Numbered from the stretch's first letter, positions 52,009-59,401 are shown. The stretch: DNA of 64,000 bases from Anaerolentibacter hominis (GCF_032380675.1 NZ_JAWDIX010000001.1:1054001-1118000), one strand, 5' to 3'. Made by a program: numbers and translations. The notes: a model not told the origin generated them from the letters alone.

Positions 52009-52909
52009 TCCAGCTGAGGATATCGCTCATCACATCGTTCCGGTCGATTTCATTGAGCAGTTCATGACGGTCATTGCGGTACAGTTTCAGAGCCACTTCC
52101 TGAAATCCCATGGTTTGGAATGTGGCGACGAGGGTACTAACATCCTTGCCGTAACCGCCAACAGGATCATGGTCGCCGGCAATAAAGAGTAAAGGCAGGT
52201 CTCTTCGGGTTCTCCCGATCAGATCTGCTTTTTTGCCGAACAGGGACAGGGAAAGCAGATCATGGAAGAAGCTGACCGTGCAGGTGAAGCCGCACAGCGG
52301 GCTGTCAACATATTCCTGAACGATCTCTTTATCCTTTGTCAGCCAGTCAAACGAGGTGTCCTTGCAGAGGGACTTATACTCTTTTCCGCCGAACGACATA
52401 TGGTCAACAAAGGCGGAAATATAGCGCGGTCCCTTAAACAGGCTGATCAGAGAGGTCAGAAGTAGACCGGCGTAAATCTTCGGATAGGATGGATTAGCCG
52501 TGCCGCAGATGATTGCACCGTCAAAATCATCCTTGTGCTGCAGAACATTTCTGGCAACAATGGAACCGAAGCTGTGGCCCATGAGAAGCAGATGGGAACT
52601 GCGGTTTATTTCCTGAACCTTCTCCGCAGCCATGACGGCATCTTTTACAATCAGGTTGTGGCCGCTTCTTTCCCCTGAAAAGCCAAGGAGTCCGGTCTGG
52701 TTATCACTTCCATGTCCCCGGTGATTATAGGTATAAAAATCATAGCCGTGTTTGGTCAGATAAGCGGCAAATGGCTCATAGCGCTCACAGTATTCCGCCA
52801 TCCCGTGCAGAAGTAAAATGGAAGCTTTCGGATTTTTATCTGTTTTATAATGATACAGGGTTGTTTCATAGCCGTCCTTCTGGATGACCGCATAAGATGT
52901 TTTATACAT
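51992..52909 (-). CDS. Alpha/beta hydrolase (monoacylglycerol lipase / lysophospholipase type)
   Basis: About 305 residues. Serine-hydrolase motifs: LLLHGMAEYCERYEPFA (oxyanion hole, about residue 36), YNHRGHGSD, the nucleophile elbow LMGHSFGSIVAR (serine near residue 115), a late IAGDHDPVGGYG (aspartate) and RNDRHELLNE (histidine). This matches the serine aminopeptidase S33/lysophospholipase group. ATG 52909 is 6 nt after AGGGAGA and is preferred over the TTG at 52915. Convergent with and overlapping the RNA methyltransferase gene. Substrate probably a lipid ester. Confidence 0.9.
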   Translation of the reverse strand: MYKTSYAVIQKDGYETTLYHYKTDKNPKASILLLHGMAEYCERYEPFAAYLTKHGYDFYTYNHRGHGSDNQTGLLGFSGERSGHNLIVKDAVMAAEKVQEINRSSHLLLMGHSFGSIVARNVLQHKDDFDGAIICGTANPSYPKIYAGLLLTSLISLFKGPRYISAFVDHMSFGGKEYKSLCKDTSFDWLTKDKEIVQEYVDSPLCGFTCTVSFFHDLLSLSLFGKKADLIGRTRRDLPLLFIAGDHDPVGGYGKDVSTLVATFQTMGFQEVALKLYRNDRHELLNEIDRNDVMSDILSWIKLYV

Positions 52910-53097
52910 GTACAATCTCCCTTTCTATCAATCGTGTCAATACTATTTATCGCACAGTTTTCTTATATTATACAATAAAATGAGACAGAACAATAGAAAG
53001 CTTTCGTTCATTTATAAAAAATAGTGTAATAACGTCTGTTCATCACGATATAATTCTTTCTACATATATTGAAATAGAATTATGACAAGGAGCTTAT

Positions 53098-53532
53098 ATG
53101 GAACAGTATAATAAGTACACACACACCCGGGTTGATTATGGCCCGGAACCTTTTGTCGTCAACATTGCCTGTGCGGCGATTCAGAATTCCTTCTACCGCA
53201 GAGTATTATGGACCGGCTGCAATCTGCAGCTTACCGTGATGTGTATTCCTCCATGCGGAGAAATTGGTTTGGAGATGCACTCTCAAACAGATCAATTTAT
53301 TCGGTTAGAAGAGGGGCAGGGGGTTGTCATGATGGGAAACTGCGAGGATTACCTTGATTTTCAGGAGCCCGTTTGTCAGGATGAAGCGGTTTTTGTACCA
53401 GCTGGTATTTGGCATAATATCGTCAACACTGGCTGTACCCCTCTGAAACTCTACACAATCTATGCGCCGCCCCATCATCCGCACGGCACCATACATTACA
53501 CAAAAGCAGAGTCTGATGCAAGCGAAGACTGA
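53098..53532 (+). CDS. Cupin domain protein
   Basis: A 144-residue single-domain cupin behind CAAGGAGC. The two cupin motifs are seen: CGEIGLEMHSQTDQFIRLEEG (about residues 58-78, metal-binding His and Glu) and FVPAGIWHNIVNTG (about 100-113, metal His). It probably binds a metal in a beta barrel and acts as a small isomerase, dioxygenase-like enzyme or sugar-binding module; many such genes are of unknown role. It stands alone with a terminator after it. Confidence 0.88.
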   Translation: MEQYNKYTHTRVDYGPEPFVVNIACAAIQNSFYRRVLWTGCNLQLTVMCIPPCGEIGLEMHSQTDQFIRLEEGQGVVMMGNCEDYLDFQEPVCQDEAVFVPAGIWHNIVNTGCTPLKLYTIYAPPHHPHGTIHYTKAESDASED

Positions 53533-53548
53533 ACCAGACAGAGAATAT

Positions 53549-53590
53549 AAGGACGGCGTTCACCTGGCTGTGAACGCCGTCCTTCTTTTA
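53549..53590 (+). terminator. Terminator after the cupin gene
   Basis: AAGGACGGCGTTCAC pairs with GTGAACGCCGTCCTT (15 bp) and is followed by CTTTTA. Confidence 0.93.
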
Positions 53591-53685
53591 TCCGGCAGCA
53601 ATAGAGTGGAAAACAGGAACGAAATATGATACATTTATTTTGAACATTGAATCATATAGTTGTTGTTCAGAAGGAGGAGGTAAAA

Positions 53686-53724
53686 ATGAAACTTTGTATT
53701 GCTGCCGCTCCATGCAAGGTCTGA
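53686..53724 (+). CDS. Putative 12-residue leader peptide (MKLCIAAAPCKV)
   Basis: A tiny ORF with a very strong ribosome binding site (AAGGAGGAGG at 53671-53680, 5 nt before ATG). It ends TGA at 53722. The 3' half of the ORF is in the first strand of a hairpin (GCTCCATG 53707-53714 with CATGGAGC 53738-53745). It stands 125 nt before the MFS exporter gene, whose ribosome binding site is enclosed in a second hairpin. This layout is that of translational attenuation leaders of antibiotic-resistance genes. The peptide is not one of the leaders I can recall. Confidence 0.6.
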   Translation: MKLCIAAAPCKV

Positions 53725-53846
53725 TGAGGACGAACCACATGGAGCAATAAAGACAATTTCGTCCCAAAAGACTTTGCATTTTAATTCATGACTGACACCC
53801 GGACGGCCGGGACGTCTTGTAAAATGAGATTAAAAGGAGCAAAGTC
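53707..53846 (+). promoter_or_regulatory. Attenuator-like leader of the MFS gene
   Basis: Three elements. (1) GCTCCATG with CATGGAGC (53707-53745). (2) GGACGAA inside its loop (53728-53734) is complementary to TTCGTCC (53758-53764), a competing fold. (3) A long stem: GACTTTGC (53770-53777) with GCAAAGTC (53839-53846), TTTTAAT with ATTAAAA, TCAT with ATGA, capped by CCCGG/CCGGG. It holds the Shine-Dalgarno AAGGAG (53834-53839) of the MFS gene. The MFS start ATG lies just outside, at 53850. Confidence 0.6.
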
Positions 53847-53849
53847 GAT

Positions 53850-55142
53850 ATGAATTCATTAAAAATACAGATCAGAGAGCTGCGCAGCTTTCTGATTCTA
53901 TGGTCTACCCAGTCTTTGTCCGCTCTGGGCAGCGCAATGACGAGTTATGCACTGATTATATGGTCCTATCAGCAGCAGGGTTCTGCACTTACCACCGCTC
54001 TGCTTTCCGTCTGTTCTTATACACCGTACATTGTAATGAGTATATTTGCCGGTGCTTTGAGTGATAAGTGGAATAAAAAAGTAACGATGCTTGTAAGCGA
54101 TAGTTTTGCGGCATTGTGTACGCTGGTCCTATTCCTGCTGATGCGGGCGGGAAAACTGGAAATCTGGCACTTGTACTGCCTGAACGCACTGAACGGCCTG
54201 ATGAATACCATTCAGCAGCCGGCTGCGGATGTGACGATCAGCCTACTGGTAAAAAAGAAGTATTATCAAAAGGTCAGCGGAATGCGTTCTTTCTCTAATT
54301 CACTGGTAAGTATTCTAACGCCTGTCATTGCAACCGCTGTTTTCACTATGTTCAATATGCAGGCCGTCTTTGTGTTTGACCTGCTCAGTTTTCTGGCGGC
54401 ATTTTTTTCACTTCTCCTATTTATTAAAATACCGGATGTACCGGAGGAGAGCGGTGAGAATCATAATGTGCTTGAATCGGTCAAGTCGGGCCTTCAGTAT
54501 TTAAAACATAATCGAGGGATTTTGGATCTGATTCTGTTTCTGTCCGCGATCAATCTGGTGGCATCGGTGTATAATGCCGCACTTCCGGCCATGCTGCTTT
54601 CGAGAGAGGGAGGCGGCAACACAGCGCTTGGTATCCTGAATGCAGTATCAGGGACGGCAATGCTGATCGGCAGTATCCTGACCTCTGTACTTCCTGCACC
54701 CAGGAGCCGGGTCAGGGTGATATGCAACACCTTGCTGATGTCCATGTGCACCGAAAATTTCTTCCTTGCCATTGGCCGTTCCGTTCCGATATGGTGTGTC
54801 GGCGCCATTTTGGGCTGGATCTGTATTCCATTTATGAATGCAAACATGGATGTGCTGTTTCGCAGCCGTATTCCCATCGGCATGCAGGGACGGATTTATT
54901 CGGTCCGGAATACACTCCAGTTTTTTACGATTCCGGTTGGCTACCTGCTGGGAGGACTCATGGTAGATAATGTGTTTGAGCCATTTATGGCTTCCCGGTC
55001 TGCCGGAAGTTTTCTGACTGCATTGTTCGGATCGGGAAAAGGTTCGGGCGCGGCATTCTTATTTTTTATGATTGCTGTGGCCGGCGTCATTATCTGCCTT
55101 ATCTTTCGCAAGGACCCCCATATCTGGAAATTAGACGAATAA
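53850..55142 (+). CDS. MFS transporter, macrolide-efflux (MefA)-like
   Basis: A 430-residue, 12-helix major facilitator with the general layout of MefA-type drug exporters: after the first helix FLILWSTQSLSALGSAMTSYALIIW, the loop FAGALSDKWNKKVTML is the MFS motif A, and the mid-loop with a charged stretch (KIPDVPEESGEN) separates the two halves. It would expel a small hydrophobic compound with protons. The leader peptide and hairpin upstream suggest induction by a ribosome-targeting drug. Ribosome binding site AAGGAGC precedes ATG 53850. Drug specificity cannot be read from sequence. Confidence 0.85.
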   Translation: MNSLKIQIRELRSFLILWSTQSLSALGSAMTSYALIIWSYQQQGSALTTALLSVCSYTPYIVMSIFAGALSDKWNKKVTMLVSDSFAALCTLVLFLLMRAGKLEIWHLYCLNALNGLMNTIQQPAADVTISLLVKKKYYQKVSGMRSFSNSLVSILTPVIATAVFTMFNMQAVFVFDLLSFLAAFFSLLLFIKIPDVPEESGENHNVLESVKSGLQYLKHNRGILDLILFLSAINLVASVYNAALPAMLLSREGGGNTALGILNAVSGTAMLIGSILTSVLPAPRSRVRVICNTLLMSMCTENFFLAIGRSVPIWCVGAILGWICIPFMNANMDVLFRSRIPIGMQGRIYSVRNTLQFFTIPVGYLLGGLMVDNVFEPFMASRSAGSFLTALFGSGKGSGAAFLFFMIAVAGVIICLIFRKDPHIWKLDE

Positions 55143-55153
55143 ATAGATCATGT

Positions 55154-55337
55154 TTATCATGGAAGTAGATAAGAGTCCCACCTCAATAGGAGGTGAGTAA
55201 ATAACAAATTCGTCATGGTGGGAGCCCAGTCTCCTTCCAAGATAAAGCCTCCGGCGGATTGCAGAGCCGCACAGATGTATTATGTCATGCAAAGCATGAC
55301 GTGCGGCTCGCACCAAGTACGCCGAGGCGTACTTGAA
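55154..55337 (+). repeat. Dispersed structured repeat, copy D (full length)
   Basis: Closely matches copy C over its whole length, with a handful of substitutions (for example AAGAGTCCC for AAGACTCCC and AGGAGGTG for AGGTGGTG). It starts 11 bp after the MFS stop codon; the right-end hairpin AAGTACGCC/GGCGTACTT ends at 55337. Confidence 0.9.
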
Positions 55338-55340
55338 GAT

Positions 55341-55390
55341 AAAGGCAGGAGTGCTGCATATATAAATTACAGCATCTCCTGCCTGTTTTA
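55341..55390 (+). terminator. Terminator after repeat copy D
   Basis: AGGCAGGAG pairs with CTCCTGCCT, with inner GCTG/CAGC, and is followed by GTTTTA. It would end an MFS transcript that includes copy D. Confidence 0.8.
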
Positions 55391-55422
55391 AGCTTATCAC
55401 ATTTTACATATCTGAATTCTGT

Positions 55423-55451
55423 TTGCGGAGTGCAGGGATGTGTAGTATAAT
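55423..55451 (+). promoter_or_regulatory. Promoter before repeat copy E
   Basis: TTGCGG (55423-55428), 17-bp spacer, TATAAT (55446-55451). The repeat begins 21 bp after the -10 box. Confidence 0.6.
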
Positions 55452-55471
55452 GCGGTCATGGAGCGTAAGAT

Positions 55472-55605
55472 TTATCATGGAAGTAGATAAGACTCCCCCT
55501 CAATAGGTGGTGAGTAAATAACAAATTCGTGTTGGTGGGAGCCTAGTCTCCTTCCAAGATAAAGCCTCCGGCGGCTCGCTTCAAGTACGCCGAGGCGTAC
55601 TTGAA
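55472..55605 (+). repeat. Dispersed structured repeat, copy E (internal deletion)
   Basis: Same left end and right-end hairpin as copies C and D but lacks about 49 bp, including the whole GCCGCAC/GTGCGGC hairpin. The deletion lies between two GCGG words, as expected from recombination between short direct repeats. It lies in the leader of rdgB. Confidence 0.9.
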
Positions 55606-55683
55606 TTGGGGATGAGAGGTATGGAGAAATTCTGTACCTGTATCCGCTGAAAAAGACGCTCAGGAAGGACAGGCGCAGGCAGA

Positions 55684-56286
55684 ATGAAAAAGAGGATAAT
55701 ATTTGCCACAGGCAACGAGGGTAAAATGAAGGAAATCCGGATGATACTTAAGGACTTAAACTGTGAAGTTGTGTCCATGAAGGAAGCCGGTATTGATATG
55801 GATATAGAGGAGAACGGGACAACCTTTGAGGAAAATGCCATGATTAAGGCCAACGCCATTCATGCGGTCACCAACGATATCGTGTTGGCGGATGATTCCG
55901 GCCTGGAAGTGGATTATATGGACAAAGCGCCCGGTGTATATTCCGCCCGCTTTATGGGGGAAAATACTCCCTATACGGTGAAAAATCAGTATATTATTGA
56001 CCAGCTGAAAGAAGCTGAGGGCAAAGAGCGGAGTGCGCGGTTTGTCTGCGCAATTGCCTGCGCGTCGCCGAACAGAGAAACCTTTACGACCAGAGCTGCG
56101 GTAGAAGGTGAAATTGGGTTTGAGGCAAGAGGGGAGAATGGGTTTGGTTATGACCCGATTTTCTTTCTTCCTGAATTCGGCTGTTCCACGGCAGAACTTT
56201 CGCCGGAACAGAAAAATAAGATCAGCCACAGAGGAAAAGCGCTGGAGGCGATGAAACCTGCGCTGAAAGAGCTGCTCGCAGAATGA
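55684..56286 (+). CDS. rdgB: Non-canonical purine NTP pyrophosphatase (RdgB/HAM1)
   Basis: A 200-residue enzyme that hydrolyses ITP, dITP and XTP to keep damaged purines out of nucleic acids. Motifs: IIFATGNEGKMKEI at the start (substrate loop), FEENAMIKANA near residue 40, LADDSGLEVDYMDKAPGVYSARF (catalytic aspartate, about residue 68) and GFGYDPIFFLPE near 155, with SHRGKALEAM near the C-terminus. A weak ribosome binding site precedes ATG 55684. The next gene starts 22 nt later, the usual pairing with a YfcE-like phosphodiesterase. Confidence 0.95.
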   Translation: MKKRIIFATGNEGKMKEIRMILKDLNCEVVSMKEAGIDMDIEENGTTFEENAMIKANAIHAVTNDIVLADDSGLEVDYMDKAPGVYSARFMGENTPYTVKNQYIIDQLKEAEGKERSARFVCAIACASPNRETFTTRAAVEGEIGFEARGENGFGYDPIFFLPEFGCSTAELSPEQKNKISHRGKALEAMKPALKELLAE

Positions 56287-56308
56287 CACAGATGAAAAGG
56301 TGATCCAA

Positions 56309-56791
56309 TTGAAAATACTAATTGTCAGCGATACCCACGGGAGGTTGGGAAACCTAACCAGGGTGTTAAGTAAAGTAAAGCCCATCGATATGCTTTGGCA
56401 TCTGGGGGATGTGGAAGGGGACGAAGAGCAGATACGGGCGATGGCAGGCTGTGAAGTACGTTTTGTTAAGGGAAACAATGACTCCTTCTCTGATTTGCCC
56501 CGGGAGGAACTGTTTGAACTGGGGGCTTATACGGTTTATATGACACATGGGCATCGGAATTATGTCCACTGGGGGCTGGATAAGCTGATGGAGCGGACGA
56601 TGGAGATGGGCGCCGATATCGCTCTGTTTGGTCATACCCATGTGCCGCTGATCCAGAAACAGTACGGGATTACCCTTGTGAATCCGGGGAGCCTGGAGAG
56701 GCCCCGCCAGGAAGGTCATAAGCCCACATTCATTGTCGCAGAGCTGGACCGGATGGGAGAAATTCATTTTACATTAAATATTTTAAATTAA
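56309..56791 (+). CDS. Metallophosphoesterase, YfcE/MJ0936 family
   Basis: About 160 residues. The dinuclear metal site is complete: IVSDTHGRLGN (D-x-H), WHLGDVEGDE (GD), KGNNDSF (GNND), MTHGHRN and FGHTHVPL (GHTH). These small enzymes hydrolyse phosphodiesters such as 2',3'-cyclic nucleotides in vitro. TTG 56309 is preferred because AAAGGTGA lies 5 nt upstream and the protein then opens MKILIVSDTHG; GTG 56300 is an alternative that sits inside that site. Cotranscribed with rdgB. Confidence 0.9.
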   Translation: MKILIVSDTHGRLGNLTRVLSKVKPIDMLWHLGDVEGDEEQIRAMAGCEVRFVKGNNDSFSDLPREELFELGAYTVYMTHGHRNYVHWGLDKLMERTMEMGADIALFGHTHVPLIQKQYGITLVNPGSLERPRQEGHKPTFIVAELDRMGEIHFTLNILN

Positions 56792-56795
56792 GGTG

Positions 56796-56824
56796 TTGAC
56801 AATAAAATATTTATATAATATAAT
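56796..56824 (+). promoter_or_regulatory. Strong promoter of the tRNA cluster
   Basis: TTGACA (56796-56801), 17-bp spacer, TATAAT (56819-56824): a perfect consensus, as expected for stable RNA genes. Confidence 0.9.
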
Positions 56825-56921
56825 TAATCGTGCGTTCGGCGGAAATGGTTAAATAAGCCAGCCGGCACAGCGCAGACATCCCAGATTGTCTGGGCCACGT
56901 CGAAACGAAACAGAATATTAT

Positions 56922-56996
<75 letters not shown>

Positions 56997-57002
56997 TCAC
57001 TT

Positions 57003-57073
57003 GCGGGTGTAGTTCAATGGTAGAACACTAGCCTTCCAAGCTAGATACGTGGGTTCGATTCCCATCACCCGCT
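57003..57073 (+). tRNA. tRNA-Gly (UCC anticodon)
   Basis: Acceptor GCGGGTG/CACCCGC; anticodon stem CTAGC/GCTAG with loop CTTCCAA (TCC); T loop TTCGATT. No CCA encoded; begins 7 nt after tRNA-Pro. Confidence 0.95.
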
Positions 57074-57102
57074 TGCATTTTGCCTTCGGGTAACTTGTAT
57101 GT

Positions 57103-57176
57103 GTGCTAGTAGCTCAGTTGGATAGAGCAACGGCCTTCTAAGCCGTGTGTCGGGGGTTCGAATCCCTTCTGGCACG
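57103..57176 (+). tRNA. tRNA-Arg (UCU anticodon)
   Basis: Acceptor GTGCTAG/CTGGCAC (one wobble); anticodon stem ACGGC/GCCGT with loop CTTCTAA (TCT); T loop TTCGAAT. No CCA encoded. Confidence 0.95.
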
Positions 57177-57288
57177 TTGCCCAAAATTTCATAATGAATA
57201 TGGACAAGCAGTTCCATTTCAATCAGCTGGCCCGCATAGCGAGACAGCGTTTGTATATCCTGATTTAAATGGAACCGATTGGGAGCAT

Positions 57289-57363
57289 GGTGGGTATAGC
57301 ACAGTTGGTTAGCGCGTCAGATTGTGGCTCTGAAGGTCCAGGGTTCGAATCCCTGTATCCACC
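57289..57363 (+). tRNA. tRNA-His (GUG anticodon)
   Basis: Acceptor GTGGGTA/TATCCAC with the extra G-1 (57289) opposite C57363, the tRNA-His hallmark; anticodon stem TCAGA/TCTGA with loop TTGTGGC (GTG). No CCA encoded. Confidence 0.95.
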
Positions 57364-57387
57364 CTTATTACTTTTTAGTGATAGTTT

Positions 57388-57459
57388 TGGGCTATCGCCA
57401 AGCGGTAAGGCACAGGACTTTGACTCCTGCATTCGCTGGTTCGAATCCAGCTAGCCCAG
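57388..57459 (+). tRNA. tRNA-Gln (UUG anticodon)
   Basis: Acceptor TGGGCTA/TAGCCCA; anticodon stem CAGGA/TCCTG with loop CTTTGAC (TTG). A close relative of the tRNA-Gln(CUG) at 9554. Confidence 0.95.
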
Positions 57460-57527
57460 TTAGGAGTTATGGTTCAGGCCGAGCAGTTGTAAGAAAGCAT
57501 TCTGCAGAGGATGCTCCTATTGTTTAT

Positions 57528-57600
57528 GGGATATTAGCTCAGTTGGTAGAGCACTTGACTTTTAATCAAGTTGTCCGGGGTTCGAATCCCCGATGTCTCA
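57528..57600 (+). tRNA. tRNA-Lys (UUU anticodon)
   Basis: Acceptor GGGATAT/ATGTCTC (two wobbles); anticodon stem CTTGA/TCAAG with loop CTTTTAA (TTT); T loop TTCGAAT. No CCA encoded. Confidence 0.95.
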
Positions 57601-57607
57601 TGTAGAT

Positions 57608-57643
57608 GCCGATCTGAAGAAATCTTCTGATCGGCGTTCTTTT
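57608..57643 (+). terminator. Terminator after tRNA-Lys
   Basis: GCCGATCTGAAGA pairs with TCTTCTGATCGGC, with one mismatch, followed by TTCTTTTTA. It separates tRNA-Leu from the rest of the cluster. Confidence 0.8.
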
Positions 57644-57733
57644 TATCATAAAACGGTGCAGAACTTGCATTTCAAATCCGAATGATTTGTATATGGACTG
57701 CCTGTTTTAATGAGATCAATCAAATAGTTTTAA

Positions 57734-57813
57734 GCGGATATGGCGGAATTGGCAGACGCGCCAGATTTAGGTTCTGGTGGGAGACCGTGCAGGTTCAAGT
57801 CCTGTTATCCGCA
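57734..57813 (+). tRNA. tRNA-Leu (UAG anticodon)
   Basis: Acceptor GCGGATA/TATCCGC; anticodon stem CCAGA/TCTGG with loop TTTAGGT (TAG); short variable arm for a class II tRNA. Last of the cluster; the accessory stretch begins just downstream. Confidence 0.95.
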
Positions 57814-57817
57814 GTAC

Positions 57818-57846
57818 AAAACCCCTGTGTTTACAGGGGTTTTTCG
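57818..57846 (+). terminator. Terminator after tRNA-Leu
   Basis: AACCCCTGT pairs with ACAGGGGTT, followed by T. Near-identical to the terminator of tRNA-Gln at 9630. Confidence 0.9.
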
Positions 57847-57937
57847 TTTTCGTGTTGCATTTCATGTTGCTATAATAAAAAGAAAGAGATCCATTTGTTT
57901 GGTTAATTAATATATATTGGAAAACAGGAGGAGCAAA

Positions 57938-58840
57938 ATGAGAATTTTTCAGAATAATGATAACATTAGCTACACAAAAATTGAAGTGATTCTATCACTG
58001 GAGGAATGTCCTTCTGACTGGGAAAATAATTTCTACTTTATTGATGTTGCAGTTGATGCATTCAGCCAGCAGGATTGTTATATCAGAGAACAAAAGGTGG
58101 AAGAAATACATATCAGGCGTGTGGAAAATTATAGTAAAGAAGAAATGAAAGCCCCCCAATGGCGGGTCGAATTGATTGTTACAGAATTTAAAACAGAAGA
58201 ACAGACAATACAAATCGTGGAAGACCTATGTGAAATTCTGTCGGCCAACTGTGCAATGGAGGATTCTTTCTATCAGCAACGGGGAATGTATGGCTTTTCC
58301 TATCAATCTATGGATATAAAACGAAGCTACGCAGGGCCGGAGATGATTTTTAATGAAGTCGACATAAATGGATATGGCAGCATTGAAATGACATGTATCA
58401 GCACGATCAAAGAAAATATATTTAAACTGCCGGACATACCGATCGTACAATCAACATTATCGCAAAGACTGAAAAAAGCCTTTCTAGCTGGTATAAAAAG
58501 CAAAGATGTTGTCTCACGCTATATTCTTTTGTACTATCTGTTTGAAATAATGTTTGACACTCCGGAATATCAAGCATTGAAAATGACATATTCAAGCAGT
58601 AAAAAGAGGGACGTGATATTATATGAGTATCTGACTCAAAAATTTGGAGAATTAAAATATACTGTTCGGGGACAGGAGTTTGTTTTAGACGCAGATATTT
58701 TATCCAGAATAATCAAAGCACGTAATGACCTGACGCACAGGGCAGATCTATCCAATGTTCATGAACTGATGTACGGTCATTTAATACCCGTTCTTCAGGT
58801 AATCATAAAAAAGTGTGAGTATGCAAAAACTAAAGCGTGA
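57938..58840 (+). CDS. HEPN (Apea-like) domain protein
   Basis: About 300 residues from ATG 57938, 6 nt after GGAGGAG; a TTG at 57917 lies before that site. The C-terminal third is helical and contains KARNDLTHRADL, an R-x4-H motif (Arg262, His267), the active-site pattern of HEPN ribonucleases, within an ILSRIIKARNDLTH helix like those of Apea-like HEPN proteins. The first 170 residues are of a beta-rich type without recognised family. HEPN proteins often act in defence, toxin or RNA-cleavage systems, but no antitoxin gene is adjacent. Base composition is AT-richer than that of the genes left of the tRNA cluster, suggesting acquisition. Confidence 0.7.
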   Translation: MRIFQNNDNISYTKIEVILSLEECPSDWENNFYFIDVAVDAFSQQDCYIREQKVEEIHIRRVENYSKEEMKAPQWRVELIVTEFKTEEQTIQIVEDLCEILSANCAMEDSFYQQRGMYGFSYQSMDIKRSYAGPEMIFNEVDINGYGSIEMTCISTIKENIFKLPDIPIVQSTLSQRLKKAFLAGIKSKDVVSRYILLYYLFEIMFDTPEYQALKMTYSSSKKRDVILYEYLTQKFGELKYTVRGQEFVLDADILSRIIKARNDLTHRADLSNVHELMYGHLIPVLQVIIKKCEYAKTKA

Positions 58841-58858
58841 TTAATACATGATTATTGA

Positions 58859-58898
58859 AGGCCTCTCCATCATCGAAACTAATAATGGGAGAGGCCCT
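58859..58898 (+). terminator. Hairpin after the HEPN gene
   Basis: GGCCTCTCC pairs with GGGAGAGGCC around an 18-nt loop. No T run follows, so it may not terminate by itself. Confidence 0.5.
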
Positions 58899-59032
58899 AC
58901 ATATCCGAAATTGAATATAGTTTTCTGTTTATTTTAGCGCATGTTATGGAGCTAAGTGCAGAAAAAATTACAAAATGAAATAGTTTATGTATCTAGCTGA
59001 TCATATAATGTCTTATTCAAGGGAGATAATGT

Positions 59033-59203
59033 ATGGACTATCATGACAGAATGAGGGCGCTGAGAGAAGATATGGATTTAACCCAGAAAGACTTGGGGAA
59101 ATTATTAGGAGTAAATCAGGAGACGTATTCTAAATATGAAAATGGAAAGCTAAAACTTGCAATCGAAGACTTAATCAGGTTGGCACAATATACCAGTGTC
59201 TAA
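59033..59203 (+). CDS. Small XRE-type helix-turn-helix protein, probably truncated
   Basis: A 56-residue ORF behind AGGGAGATA. It reads RMRALREDMDLTQKDLGKLLG (read in parts) and VNQETYSKYENGKL: a Cro/C1-type HTH. It ends early at LAQYTSV, just where homologues continue with a final helix. Adding one base after CAATAT would give YQCLNDLFTEYLEEFYNSC, a plausible tail, so a one-base loss may have cut the protein. It may be a remnant regulator of the accessory island. Confidence 0.7.
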   Translation: MDYHDRMRALREDMDLTQKDLGKLLGVNQETYSKYENGKLKLAIEDLIRLAQYTSV

Positions 59204-59401
59204 ACGATCTTTTTACAGAGTATTTAGAAGAATTCTATAACTCTTGTTGATAAGAATAACAGTTGCGTTTCCAAAAGGCAAAGCGGAAAAAATTACCACT
59301 AAACACATCAGTTATGTGTTCTAAAGAATTTTCCCATAGTTTATAGTAATTTACCGTATCTCCTATAATCATTATTCCCCTAGATTTAAAGGCCTTATTG
59401 A
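59204..59401 (-). other. Degenerate stretch with a remnant minus-strand frame
   Basis: No gene with a start and ribosome binding site. A minus-strand frame without stops runs from about 59444 to 59235 and ends FRFAFWKRNCYSYQQEL; it looks protein-like (GIMIIGDTVNYYKLWENSL) but no family was recognised. Probably the tail of a decayed gene. Confidence 0.4.

Noticed and set aside
53707..53745. A hammerhead-like core, CTGATGAG followed by CGAA
   Set aside because: Stem II would have a single base pair, the required GAAA is GAAC, and the sequence between the outer strand and CTGATGA is too short for stem I. The local palindrome fits an attenuator better.
57269..57906. ORFs of 61-93 codons across the tRNA cluster
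   Set aside because: They run through well-folded tRNA genes and show tRNA-derived peptide patterns only.
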